From Pyrenula massariospora (taxonomy: Eukaryota > Ascomycota > Eurotiomycetes > Pyrenulales > Pyrenulaceae): a stretch of 64,000 nt of DNA. Shown one piece after another: positions 32,661 to 43,975 of this stretch (the first letter of the stretch is position 1; each line of letters begins with the position of its first letter). The notes below the pieces were generated by a model, which made no database searches, was not told the origin of the DNA, and worked only from the letters and a program-made list of their open reading frames with translations. Where the stretch lies: positions 2,895,230-2,959,229 of the forward strand of contig JAGFMI010000001.1 of assembly GCA_021030905.1 (NCBI GenBank), read 5' to 3'. The translations under genes were made by a program, and so were the position numbers.

Positions 32661-35519
32661 CCGCCCATATCCAAAGACTCGTCCGCTAATCCCCACCCAA
32701 ACCTCCGGCGCCGAACTTATGGGGTAGAGCCTAGATAAAAGACAAGATACGTATAAGGTAAGCGGTACTCGCGATGAGGACGATGCAACCGCAGCTCCAG
32801 GTCTGAAATGATTTACGGTAGCAAAATGATAACACTTAACATTGGGGAACCAACCAAGGCACAAGTTGGCGTCGGCTAGTATGAGAGTCCCTGTGGTCGA
32901 TTTCATTCAGCAGCGATATAAAAACTCGTCATTCTCAAAGATACCTGTATCGGATAGGAACCGCGCGGTACCCGAGCCTGGCGGAGGAGGCTTTGGCGGT
33001 CGTCAGCCAAGAATTCGGGACCTCAAGGCTGAGCATAGTTCGTCAGCGGCGATAACAGTGTATTCAGATATATTGCAGGCCGAATTTCAGAGATCCGGCA
33101 CCATCAGTCGAGGCGCTCACTGCCCGTCCCCTAAGTCGTAGAGTCGTAAACTTAGCTTCGCTGGCGTCATCCGCCACTGCCAGCCTCAAAAGCTCATTAT
33201 GGAAATCCGCACGATGGTCCAGACAGCGGCACCGAGCATGTTCTCTACCATGGTCAAATTGATCGTGATAACGCAGTGGAACGAGTCACCCTGGCTCTCG
33301 TTCGATATCCAGGTTTTGCCAAACGCTTCTGGTGGAGGACAAGCCGGGTTTGCACACGACACTTTCGTCGCGCGTAATTGAGAATGCATCATTTCGTATT
33401 CAATATCTATCACTAAGGAAACTTGAGAGACATGGCTCAAAGGAGAGGAGGCTCGACTTATCTGTGCCTTTTACGTGGCTAACTACAATATTTAGCCTTG
33501 CACTGAGACCAGCGATCCCAGGCCCTACAATGTTTCTTCATATTCCGGGCGAAAATGGTGAAATGTTAGCAGTGCATGCACTTAATGCGCTGAGTTGACT
33601 GGGTCTGTCCGTTAACGGGCGAGCCTTATTAAGGTGCAATGTCGATGCTCGGCGATACTACTTCGCTCCAAAAGCGAAGAGATTCCTCTCCCATTACCTA
33701 CATTATCGATCATCTGCGCACAGAAATCTTCTCACTAAGATGTTGTTCAAGGCGTTCGACGAGACAAGGTCCGCCAAGAACATGAGATCCCTGGTGACCG
33801 ATTTTATGTCTTTGGCGCGAAGAGAAAAGGCAGCGGCTGACGTTATCGATGGAATGAATCTAGGCTCGCGGGGATCCATTCTCGTAACGGTGAGGATGAC
33901 TAAAGGTAATATCATTAGCAGTCTGTCCAACGATTCTCCTGATGTGTCGAGGGATGAAGCGAATTGCCTTAGCTGTATGCGAGGATGCGACGGCGAAGTT
34001 CGGTGGGCTCTTGCAGGATTCTTAGGTACATTCGTGGGGACCAATAGTGCAATCAGGCAAGATAGTGGGATGGACCACCGTGTGAGCTGAGGTGCAACCG
34101 CCACTTGCGGTTTATCGTGTTTGGCTGACAGGCGCGCTCGGATCCGGTCTCTCGCTCCTTTGTCGCTCCTTGGCCGCGCAACGCCGGTGTACGGCGGGCC
34201 TCAGCTTATCCAACGGGGGTTGACAGAGGCCCGGCTGATGCTCTGTGTAACGATTCGAAAGTCGCAGATAGCTCTACACCTGATAGTCAATTCCAGCGTC
34301 CAGCAAAAAGCCTGCGCTTAGAAACAACGGGGTAGTTAGGGCGGGATCGGAACCTAATGGGGCACCGACGGGAGGACAAGCCCTCGCCTGGCGTGTCTGG
34401 GCGAAAAGGTTCGCACCACCCTCCCAGCACACCACGCCCCCACGAATCTTTTCGCCTTTCACTGGGTCCACAACATCGCAGATCAATACGTGCAGCAGCT
34501 CAAAATGGCAACAAAGGCTCGGTAGCGGCTCAAATCCGATTGTCCTGGTCTCCCCACCGCGCCGTTGAGAGACAAGTCGTACCCCATAGCCCCCCAGGGT
34601 ATGTGAACTTTGAAAAAATACCCTGCTTGTTCGAGGCTTTAGGCTGGCGGCCACAAGACCGGCCCCAGCGGCTCATAACGACCACACTGAAACTGCAGCA
34701 AGCTATTCTGTCCTTCCGGCGATGCTCTTTTGTCAAGCCTATTCCTCAGGCGGGCCGTCCCTCCCACCATTACGCACTCTGTCCGCAGTCGCCTAACGAC
34801 CACGAATCTCCCGCAGAACAATAGCCAACTTGTAGACCGTTTCTTATCCACATCTACCGGCAACAAGCTTTACCGGGGAAAGAGGAAACGTGGGCGGTCG
34901 GCTTAGGGGCTTACCTGGCATGATTAGAATGTGAAGACAGGCGGCTCGGGGCCAGACGGCACAGGTCAATTGGCGCTTATGATTCACGTCCACAACCCTT
35001 GACAGCCATCGACATCAGCGACCCTACGCCTGCAGCGCGACCTATCACCCTACCCGTTCCGTAGTGCTAGATGGCGTCCACACCTGCACGGGCCTGGTCA
35101 ATCGTCAGCAAGCAGCATGGAACATCCTCGCCAATTACACGTGGTATGTGAAGGATTGCCACACCTGTTTAGGCTACTCTTGCTGATCCGGCAAACTAGA
35201 CCTTGAATAATACGATCGAGTACGAACAAAACCGCGATCCTCGATGTGTAATACAACGCCTATACCGTCTCTTCACCTCGTTTCTATTTGGCTCTACGAA
35301 CGATTCCTGATTGGGGTGTCAGCTTTACCCAGCATTTCACTGTCGGAAAATGTTGGCTCGCCGCTGACATCGATTTCTGCATGCAATCATTTGAAGCTTC
35401 TTTTCTGGCCATGGATATTTGGGCCTCTAATAAGGGCAGCCAAATCAACCGCGGTATCCTCCCCACCTCACTTTCAATTTCCTTGTTGCTGTAGACGAGA
35501 ACATTGACAGCAAGTCACC
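32661..35519. other. Gene-poor stretch and upstream region of the Zn2Cys6 gene
   Basis: This has coding-looking hydrophobic fragments on the minus strand between 32700 and 33440 and overlapping frames of 116-155 codons near 33.7-34.8 kb with no recognisable domain. From about 34900 it is promoter and leader of the transcription factor at 35520. Confidence 0.35.
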
Positions 35520-37316
35520 ATGCCCGGAGGCTCTGGGAAACTCCGCCATGCCTGCAACGAATGCCATCGGATGAAGATCCGATGCTCAGGCGAAAATCCA
35601 TGCGAGGGATGCGTCAACTCTAGATCTGCTTGTTGCTATAGCGTCTCCGGTCGACTTGGGCGACCCAAGGGTACGAAGAACAAGCGGACGCTTCAGGACG
35701 GAGAGACAAACCCCGCTCATCGACGTCCACGGGGTCCGGATCGAGATAGACACGAACCTCGTCAGGAATCGAGGCAGCAGTCTCCTCTGCAGCAACAGAC
35801 GCAGTTCATTAACAATCACAACGGGCCGTTACAATCACCCACACGTACACCGACTCTAAAGACCAACGATTTTGCGATTACTCAAGACGCGGAGAATCCT
35901 CTTCTCCTCGACACAACAATGTACGACAGTCCGTACAACATACCTCTTGACTTTGCCGACACGAGACTTCTTTGGGATACGCCAAACTTCGATGTCCCTC
36001 AACTTACTGGCACCGAAAAGGATGCTTACGATCATCAAACCTCTGTAACTAAGGTAGGTTGACATAATTTTTCGCTTATCACTCTGAACACGCCGGCCAA
36101 AACAGGACCCTAGGTTTGGTCCATGCGCTGGCTCTAATATTTGTTGTCGAATATTCACTACCTTTATCTTGTCAGATTGCAAAGCTTTGTACCGATCCAT
36201 CATAGCTGTGCTGCTTCACTTGACTTTTACGAGCATAGCGAGATTTTTGTTATCATGGCGTTGCCTGTCCAGGAGATCTCTAGATCAAAAGGCCGTGGCA
36301 CACGCGGCATCGACTTTGATCAGTCATGCGGTTTCATTACCGCAGACATGCTGACTTGGAAGCAGGAACCTTTTAGCTCCGATAACGTCACTATGGATGA
36401 GATCCTCCCCAAAGCGTTCTGGCTGTCATCCTATCCGTCTCCCCAAGGATCCTTATCGAAGGCTCAACCCTTCGACGGGGAGTCAACCAGTCCAACATCC
36501 AGCTTCTCTTTTACAAAGCCACCTTCTCCTTCGTCCTACACCAATAAACCAGCTTCTCCTGAGAGCTACACCTTCAAATCAAATTCGCCCCAAACCTACA
36601 GCTCCAAGTCAGCTTCGCCACCGGTCTCTACATCTCAGCCTCTTCACGTCTCGACATCACAGTCCAAGCATGCTCCACCTCTCCAAACCTCCTGCACCTG
36701 CTTCCAACAGAATACTGATCTCCTTTGTGCCCTCAAAAGCGCTCCTTCACCACCCACAAACGGCAGCACCACTCACGAGTCAAATATTGGCTCACTCCTC
36801 CCTACAGTCCAAGACGGTCTCAAAGCTTGGCGCTCTCTGATTGAATGTAGCGTCTGCTCCAACAACGCGGAGCAGGAAGTCCTTCTCGTTGCATTGATGA
36901 GCATCCGAATTCTACTGCTTCGGGTGCAGGCTCAAATGCCTAATGACTGCGACCATTCGGTCTCTCCTCCAAGCCGGTCGTCTGACTCACAACGACATCA
37001 AATTTCACAACCGTATGGTCAACAGACCACCCGCTCATCTTATCCTGCCGTTCAAGTCATGATTGACGATTATGAATTGGACGAAAAGGAACGGGGGCTC
37101 GTCACGCAGGTCCTGCTTCTCAACACCGTGCGAAAGATCAAGGCGGCGGTTAAACGTTTCCGTGAAATGCTAGGAAGGAGGATGAAGCCAGCAATTGTTG
37201 CCGGGGGCACATTGACGCCCACGGAGTTGGACGCCGGTTTCGACCACGTCGCTCAAATGTTAAGAAACTTGGTTGTTATGGTTGAAAGTCTTGAGAAGGG
37301 GCTTGAGAGAGAATGA
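35520..37316 (+). CDS. Zn2Cys6 transcription factor with AflR-like layout
   Basis: The ATG at 35520 (GTCACCATGCC) opens exon 1 (to 36053, donor GTAGGT). Near the N-terminus is a binuclear zinc cluster, Cys at residues 12, 15, 22, 28, 31 and 38 (C-x2-C-x6-C-x5-C-x2-C-x6-C, within ACNECHRMKIRC), followed by the basic linker GRPKGTKNKR. The main second exon is in frame from about 36234 to the stop at 37316. Exon 2's start is uncertain, since 36054-36250 offers several AG acceptors and may hold two introns. It carries a Ser/Pro-rich region, a paired-Cys stretch (SCTCFQQNTDLLCAL) and a helical C-terminus typical of the AflR regulatory domain of polyketide-cluster activators. Expected role: a nuclear DNA-binding regulator, possibly of secondary metabolism. 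No biosynthetic enzymes are adjacent, so its target cluster is not in this window. About 540 aa. Confidence 0.8.
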
Positions 37317-37443
37317 AGGTCCTCTATTTATCTCCCTGACACATTAAGTTGAAGAGGATCAGAATAGAGACATATCATGGGTTTTTTGGCGCTATGGGCA
37401 AATCTACGGGAAGTAGCATGTGTAGGCGGTTGTGCTGTGCAAT

Positions 37444-37791
37444 CTATCTGGGCGGCATCGGAGTCTTGGATTCAACAGGCAGGCTCCGGCTAGTGTCGCT
37501 ATTATGATAGACCGATAGAATATTCGTCCTACGAAATGTTGGAAGGCAAATCTGTAGTAGATAGAGAAGATTTGTGGTATACGGGCTCCCAAGAAGAATT
37601 GTCACGATAGCGGGCAATTCATCGTCCATTCTATCGTTAATTAACATCTTAATCGCAACGTCGAGCACGCGATTGACAGTGAGTACCTTGCCTACAGACC
37701 GTGTCCATCGAAGTGTCGACGAAATTTCCCTCATTATTGATAAGCCTTTTTCATCGTTGACAAGCTTTTCTTCATCTTGGATAAGCATCAT
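37444..37791 (-). CDS. Hypothetical protein, about 115 aa
   Basis: A minus-strand frame starting MMLIQDEEKLVNDEK with protein-like composition: an acidic start, a helical middle (STLRWTRSVGKVLTVNRVLD), then an amphipathic Leu-rich segment. Together with the frame just upstream (37807-38025) it may be one interrupted gene. No family recognised. Confidence 0.3.
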   Translation of the reverse strand: MMLIQDEEKLVNDEKGLSIMREISSTLRWTRSVGKVLTVNRVLDVAIKMLINDRMDDELPAIVTILLGSPYTTNLLYLLQICLPTFRRTNILSVYHNSDTSRSLPVESKTPMPPR

Positions 37792-37806
37792 ACTTGTATA
37801 AATCTA

Positions 37807-38025
37807 TCAAACACCGTAGTCGCTCATTCTTTCCTTGATCACGTTAGTAATACCTGCCAAGACTCGCTCACAAGCAGGATTTTTGAAGTCCAAGAACCGG
37901 CCTGCTGGACCTCGACTGTGCACAATGCGCTGGCACGCAGGAGCGGATACATTTTCCACCAACACCAAAGGAAACATGCATCCATCCATGCCGTGAAACA
38001 CTGGATCAACGGTTTGGCCGCTCAC
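37807..38025 (-). CDS. Hypothetical protein or exon, about 72 aa
   Basis: A minus-strand frame with two Cys-containing repeats of similar flavour (APACQRIVHSRGPAG and NPACERVLAG), ending MSDYGV 16 nt before the frame at 37791 begins. It reads as real or formerly real protein, but the pair of frames is separated by a stop. Unrecognised. Confidence 0.25.
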   Translation of the reverse strand: MSGQTVDPVFHGMDGCMFPLVLVENVSAPACQRIVHSRGPAGRFLDFKNPACERVLAGITNVIKERMSDYGV

Positions 38026-40117
38026 GTCATTTCAACTCCATCCTTCCCGTGCCGCCGTACCAACTACTACGTAGTACCTTATCACATTGCTTCTTCCGTC
38101 CCGTACCTTCCACTGTCCCCAAGATGCAACCGCTGCAGCCTTACAACCCTAGGTGTGTTGCACGCAACATCTTCTGCTTCCTCAACGTGTGCAACGATAA
38201 TCCTGTTTGTGAGCCGCATCCATACTTCGGCATTTCGTCTGATAGCTATCTCTGGAAATTCCATCCCCATTCTACGATGCACCATTCCCTGGCTTCCATT
38301 TGCCGAGTGTCAACCTTCATTCGGGCCGATGCAATTCTTTGTGTCAGGTCTGTCTAATTTTCAGGGTTCGCCTACGTATCCGCCAACCCACCCTGCTTAC
38401 CTTCCTCCTACCTACCTATCGCGGTTCCAGCACCGCCGTCGCACTAGATTGGAATGAGATGTATTCTCCGAAGAGGCCCGTGGTGACGGTTTCCGAACAC
38501 CAGGCCAGGACAATATTAAACGACCGTCTCACACGCACAGACAAGTAGCATACTCACTCCTCTCATCTTCTCACCCAATAACACCTGGCATCTGAATCAT
38601 TTCCTGACGCGGTTCCTGACTACCCTTCCCTACACGTCATTTTGACCAGTTGACGCACCTCCAAAAGAACAGTGCAGCTTGCAGCCTTGTTTCTTTTTAT
38701 CTACGCCGATCTCGGGGATCTAGAATGGGCATACCGTATGCCGCACGTGCAGCGAGCCCCAAGGCACGTCGCAGGATAAACCATGCACGTGCAATACCAC
38801 GGATTTCTCCGGAATAACGGTACTAGTAATACCGGAAGATTCGGCACACAATTCTACTCTAAGTGCGATAACAATATTTGTTCTCTCGTCTGAGGAGTCC
38901 GATACCCCAAACGAGTCATGTATAGAGAAATGCAAATACGGTTGCGGCCAGGGCGACTTTGCGGTAGCCTTACAGAACTTTATTCTTCATCCATCTCTCA
39001 ATATGAATCATCGGAAACGACTACAAGATTCATACTCATAGCGCGGACACGAACACGCCCCGCCTGATCCTTAACCTGCCCTACGATCTCAACCTGCTTT
39101 ACGACTCTACCACGGACTTTCTCCATCAGAAACAGGCAAATGTTTCATACGTGCACCCAAAATCTCCGTTTCAATACCTCGGGGTATACACGGATAATAC
39201 TGAACCTTACGGACACAAATTCGCCACGCCAAGGACCATGACAGCCACAAATCAGCCCCGTATGAACTCTACTCTATCCTCCTCTCCTCTTCTCTCTTAT
39301 ATTTCCTGCCCATTATCGGAATTGGAGGATAAGAGACAACCATAAGTACCATGCCCAACACGGCAATCGGTTCTTGTGCCGTACCTTGCATAACTGGTGC
39401 AAGATCTAGGATATGATGGACTTGCATGGAAAAGGACGCCGTTCGAGCCTCGGCCTCGGCCTCCGGAGCCGCGGATGGGGATGATTAAGGTTTGGGGGGC
39501 GGCTGAATTGAACGAGGCTGGCTGGCTGACTGGCTGGCTCGGTGTAGATAGGTAAGTGATCAGGTGAGTGAGTGTTGTGAAACGAAACCGACAGACATGT
39601 GCCAAGAGCTGCAATTAAATGAAACCCCGACACTAACTAGTGGTCTGTGCCGTCTGCTCACAGGATTCGGAGTACAGTACGGTTTATCCCGGCTTTTTGC
39701 CACAATCAACGCCTCGGCATCGCATGCCTGTCTTTAATACTTGTTCTATGCATACGGAGATAGATGGACTTGCCTGCGTAAGATACGGTGCTGGGGTCGG
39801 CCTTCGATTGCGACTGCTTGATGTGGTAAATGGCATGGTCTATTACGAATACGGTATTCTAGGGTTACGAGCCGGCTATGCGAAGGCAATCTAGTTAAGG
39901 TGCCTACCGAGTTAAACCAGGTCAACGGGTCCGGGGTTACGGCATGTTTCATCACACTGTCCAACCCGATGTCAAGACACGTCATGGAGCGAAGTATATT
40001 TCTTTTTGGGTTGGGGAAAACATTTCCGCCCTTCCGGAAGTCGAGATTCTTTTCTGCAAGGTTATCACAATAACCATGATGGAATGATAAGGTAGGTGTT
40101 CCTCTTCGCGTTCGCAT
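38026..40117. other. Intergenic spacer
   Basis: A plus-strand frame of 226 codons (37777-38457) runs here, but its composition is erratic and it overlaps the more protein-like minus frames, so I do not call it. No RNA gene or repeat seen. Confidence 0.4.
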
Positions 40118-41008
40118 TCACGGCACCCCCCTCCCCTTCCTCGTCGCCTTCGCCAGCTCCGACTGCGCCCGATCCTCCGCATACCGCGTATATATCGGCA
40201 AATAGTGTTCCCTCTCGCTCATCGTCTCCTGCACGCTCTTTCTGCTGGCGACGGCTTGCGCCCACGCCCTCCACCTCTTCCAAACCTGCTCATCCTCGCC
40301 ACCTTCGCCTTCGGGTGGGATGCCTAGACCGCCCTTGAAGTGGTCGAAGACCCACAGGCGCACCGCCCAGGGTGCAAGCGCGATGTCCGGCATGCTGAAG
40401 CGCGGGCCGGAGAAGAAGGGGCCCGTCGGGTCGGCCGCGCCGATCCAGGTCTTCAGCGCGGACAGGAATTCGGCGCGGGCCTCGGCGATGGCGGCGGGGT
40501 CTTGGTACTGGAGGAAGCGGTGGTAGGCGGGGATGAGGCGGGTGGTTATGAAATCGATCCAGATCTTGACGCGGGCACGTTCGTAGGGGTCTGTGGGGAG
40601 GAGGGGGGACCCGTGGGTGGAAGGGTCCGAGTAGACGGTGTCGAGGTATTCGCAGATTATGTTTGATTCGTAGAGGGGTTGTGGGCCGGTGGGGGTGGGG
40701 CAGGAGAGGGTTGGGACGAGGCCGCGGGGGTTGAGGGCGAGGAGGTGAGCGGGTTTGTTGTAGGGGTTTACTTCAATGTAGTGGTAGGGGATTTGTTTTT
40801 CTTCAAGAGTGAGCCAGGCCCGTTGGACGAAGCTGTACGGTTAGGATGTTAGTTGCGGGGTGGTGAGATAGCTGGGAGATGGTGGGTGGTACGGGCAGAA
40901 CCAGCCAGAGTAGAGGGCGAGAGGCTCTTCCTTGCTGCGAGCTGCAACGAGCTTTGCCGCGGGGCCGGTGGCTTCGGGGTGGAGCTCGGCGTCTGGGTGG
41001 GAGGTCAT
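40118..41008 (-). CDS. Omega-like glutathione S-transferase, 276 aa
   Basis: Two exons on the minus strand, 41008-40893 and 40832-40118, flank a 60-nt intron with an AACTAAC branch site. The N-terminal thioredoxin fold contains the omega-type active site WFCPFVQRAW (Cys at about residue 38), which forms mixed disulphides with glutathione. The intron splits the Pro codon just after that Cys. Glutathione-binding landmarks follow: RGLVPTL (cis-Pro) and LYESNIICEYL (Ser of the ESxxI motif). The C-terminal helical domain includes FSMPDIALAPW. Expected activities are thiol transferase, dehydroascorbate reductase or conjugation in stress response and detoxification, in the cytosol. Codons are nearly all C-ending until about 40330 and then shift to G-ending. 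It is divergently oriented to the F-box-like gene at 41675. Confidence 0.9.
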
Positions 41009-41674
41009 GGTGAAATGTGGGTGGCAGAGGAACAGATGTTGCGATTTCGAGAGCGAAACTGAATCATGGATAGAAAGGTTTGTGAATGCTCTCTTCCATC
41101 AATCAACGCCTTAACAGTCACGTTAACATTCTTCAAGAATGATGCAATCGTCATCACCCGTCACGTGTGAGGGGCGGATTGAGACAATTCGAAAGGGAAA
41201 GCGGGGAAGTACGAAATAGCTCTACTGGAGATTGCAGGAGTAGATAGCCTCTATCCCGTATTGCACTACTTCGTAGATTCTGATGGTGATTGCGTTATAT
41301 CAATAGCGGGAAGGACGCATGCATCATGGTCGAAAAACGATATCGGTCGCTTTGGAGGGTCATTATTGTGTTGCGGCTTTTGTAGAAGAATATATGGAGA
41401 AGGAGGTTTTAAGCTCATTCAAAAATCTGAGCCGGACTATTTCTCGAAAATTGCCACTTACATATGGTAAAATAGGATCGCGTGAACGCGTGGACGCGAT
41501 AAAAGGAAGGTTGGTCTGCTATGGCAGGTTTGCCGAACGCGAACAGGCACCGGTCACGCATTTTTGCAATCTATAGCGGACTGGAAAGTGAGAGTTTTTG
41601 AGAACAGATCACTCGGCACATGACAGTCTCGATCTGCTAATATCTCTGCTCATACCATATCCTACTTCTGAAAG
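41009..41674. other. Divergent promoter region
   Basis: Shared upstream region of the glutathione transferase (minus) and F-box-like member B (plus). A palindromic E-box CACGTG lies at 41162-41167 and an ACGCGT element at 41486-41491. Neither has been shown to act here. Confidence 0.4.
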
Positions 41675-42496
41675 ATGACTGGTCGACCACCTTCCTCATG
41701 GAAACCATGGCGAACGAAGCACCAAGATTCGAGTAGATGCTTGAAATTCCCGAAAGATGTACGTGTAGCCCTCTATTTCCAACAGCCACTGTGAGATCAG
41801 ATTGCTAACGCTATGCAGGCTCTCCAGCGACAGATAGCAAGGTATGATCTATCTCGAACGCACCTCCTTGCAATGCCGAATGAAATCCTCTACGCAATCT
41901 TTCAACTCGTCCACCAGTCTCCGCGATCTGACGAATATCCAGGAGAAGCCCTCTCGGAAGATGTGGAATCTGGCCTCTGCCTTGCACTGACATGTAAAAC
42001 TATGGCGAAGATCGCGGTCAGCCTGCGCTTTGAAGATCCATTGCATGGAGACAATCCGCTGCATTGGTCCCGGGCTTTTGATCTGCTTCGTCTACTCGAA
42101 CGCGGCTGGAAGCGGGATGAGAGAATTGGTATATGCTATGCGACGAGGAAATTTGCACCTTGTGTCAAGGTTCCAAGCCTCTTGCTCCGTCGGCAGCTTA
42201 GCTTTATGACCCTGGTTCAGTATGTTTGCATGGACTGTCATTCCGTTATCTTGAATGCATCAAGACACGTGGAGTGTTTGCTGATGGCTCAATTTGCAGG
42301 GGAGCTCAAGTTCACAGAATGGAAGTATCGCCAAAATGGAGTATTTCATCTCTACGAGCATCAAGAGCATGGCGGCTTGGTTGCAATAACTCGGTTTCAA
42401 GCGGTTGACGCCTGGGTAACGGCCTTGGATATGGCTTACGACGAAGAAAGACTAGCGGGAAGGAAGGTTGTCCCTATGCCTTTCCAATATTATTGA
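41675..42496 (+). CDS. F-box-like protein, KFP/GWxRD family, member B, 253 aa
   Basis: Two exons: 41675-41758 and 41819-42496, phase 0, with donor GTACGT, branch site GCTAACG and acceptor GCAG. Exon 1 (28 residues) ends in CLKFPKD. Exon 2 has the F-box-like motif HLLAMPNEILYAIFQLV, then CLALTCKTMAKIAV, DPLHGDNPL, the block LLERGWKRDERIGICYATRK, a Cys pair (YVCMDCHSVIL) and the tail GRKVVPMPFQYY. All features recur in members A, C, D and E. The SCF adaptor role is inferred only from the F-box-like part; the conserved middle and tail could be the substrate-facing part. No signal peptide, leucine-rich, WD40 or Kelch repeats. It is the first gene of the tandem array and looks intact. Confidence 0.8.
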
Positions 42497-43340
42497 GATG
42501 ACTATCGAAGGCTCGGATCTTGAACTCACGTCTCTCCTAGTCTTCGCGCATCACGACTACCACTTAATACGCCAATATTCTCGACGATCATGTCTCGCGC
42601 GGAACGCCATCGTTAGCCCTAACCAGGTCGCTCTAAACTTATCCGAATGTCTTGGTGAAACTCGCTCCGGTTTACCTTTTGCGAGAGGCTGGCCAACAAG
42701 ATCAAACAATGGCAATGACATTATGAGAGAAAACTGTCTCTTTGCTGGGATACTGGTGATTCTGTTTCCTAAGAATATATCTCGGCAATGACCATGAGGT
42801 TTACAATCGGAATTGGAAAGGGCCTGGCGAGCCGCGTTCGGGACGATGATTTAAAAGGAGGGAGCAACCGGCCACACGGTACAGAACCTTATGATCTCGC
42901 ACGACTACAGGAACGTGTTCGACGACCGGAATGATTGAGACCTCAATGGCCGGCAGCACAAAGAGATCCGCCCATTTATTCCGACGATTCGAATGTTTTG
43001 TTCGTGAGCCATGTGTGTGCGTAGCAAGCTGCTCGTGGACATCGGACATCTCGCAGTGCTACGGTGTCGAGTGTTTTACAACAGTCGGTTGTGCTTTCCA
43101 CTCCCCTCGAAGCAATCAGTTCAAATCCCAAATATTTCAAAGGTCTTTCAGATGGCCTGTGATTTATTATCTCTTTCTTGCTCCATAATAGTCAACACCC
43201 AGAATGAGCTAGGAGTGACAGCGAGATAAGCCCTGCTGATCTAGCTCTCACGTGTAGGCGTTTAGCTCAGGCAGACGGAATCGATCTAGACTGTGATGAG
43301 CTATAGGTATCATTAAACAAGTTTTCCAAGGCTGATTTCG
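42497..43340. other. Intergenic spacer within the F-box-like array
   Basis: No intact gene. A minus-strand frame near 42801-43049 has a hydrophobic Val-rich run but nothing recognisable. Confidence 0.35.
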
Positions 43341-43350
43341 TGACAACAGC

Positions 43351-43720
43351 TTATCGATATGCCAATTCTTGAAGAAAGCTGCTCGCGGAGTTAGCCTTCC
43401 TGAAGATGATACTTCTCGGAACGGCATCTAGCAACTTGAGGCTCTGGAGTCTTAGTGGCTTGAGGACAACTTCCTGGATGATATGGGTTAGAAGGAGGCC
43501 AATAGCGCGCGTGCAGAGTGCGCAGAGTGCGCAGAGTGCCAACGAGTGGCTAAAAGAGTGACAGCCGAGTACAAAGCTCGGACTTTGGGTTACTCACTAT
43601 CTACGGGGACGGGCCTCATTTTGTTTTTCACGTATGGGAATCAGATGCATCGAGACTTTGGGAGGCTGCTAAAGAGGAGCAAGCTGGGAGGAAGGTGATA
43701 AAAGTGAACCGGGAAATCGC
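43351..43720 (+). pseudogene. Remnant of a sixth array copy of the F-box-like family (copy F)
   Basis: Translation recovers the family's C-terminal half only: CQFLKKAARGVSLPEDDTSR corresponds to the C-x-x-x-x-K-x-A segment after the GWxRD block, then AECAECAECQRVAKRV to the Cys-pair region, then LWEAAKEEQAGRKVIKV to the GRKVVP tail. The first part contains three in-frame stops (TAG) and the tail lies in another frame. The F-box-like half is missing. The Cys pair has been expanded by three copies of a 9-nt unit (TGCGCAGAG register). It is a decayed duplicate of the neighbouring genes. Confidence 0.7.
43508..43536 (+). repeat. 9-nt tandem repeat in the decayed copy
   Basis: Three near-perfect copies of a GTGCGCAGA-type unit. 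Each encodes Cys-Ala-Glu in the family's reading frame, multiplying the CxxC motif. Confidence 0.8.
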
Positions 43721-43975
43721 GACTGAGTTGCTTAGTAGTGACTCATCACGCGTGTTTCATTCAGTACGGATTCCTGCGGATAGATTCGCCAAGCTTACCT
43801 CTGTTCAATTTTCTTCAGAGCAGTGATGTTTTCTCGCTTCAGACTTTACAGCTAGACACACTTCCGTCTATCCAAGTCCATCTGTGGTATAACGCTACGA
43901 CATCCTAAATCCGCTCCAGCGCAAACACTAAGATCTCTAGCTAAAAACTTGAGCCCAGAGGATCCTTTCACTACG

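Noticed and set aside
26354-35519. A degraded transposon or retroelement filling the gene-poor interval
   Set aside because: No reverse transcriptase, integrase, transposase or terminal-repeat signature could be seen on either strand.
35520-37316. A secondary-metabolite cluster around the AflR-like regulator
   Set aside because: No polyketide synthase, peptide synthetase or tailoring enzymes lie nearby; the transporter and oxidoreductase are 16 kb or more away and separated by unrelated DNA.
37777-38457. A 226-codon plus-strand frame
   Set aside because: Erratic composition, no domain, and the opposite strand is more protein-like.
43105-43135. A GTTCAAATCCC string resembling a tRNA B box
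   Set aside because: No matching A box, acceptor stem or anticodon arm can be folded around it.
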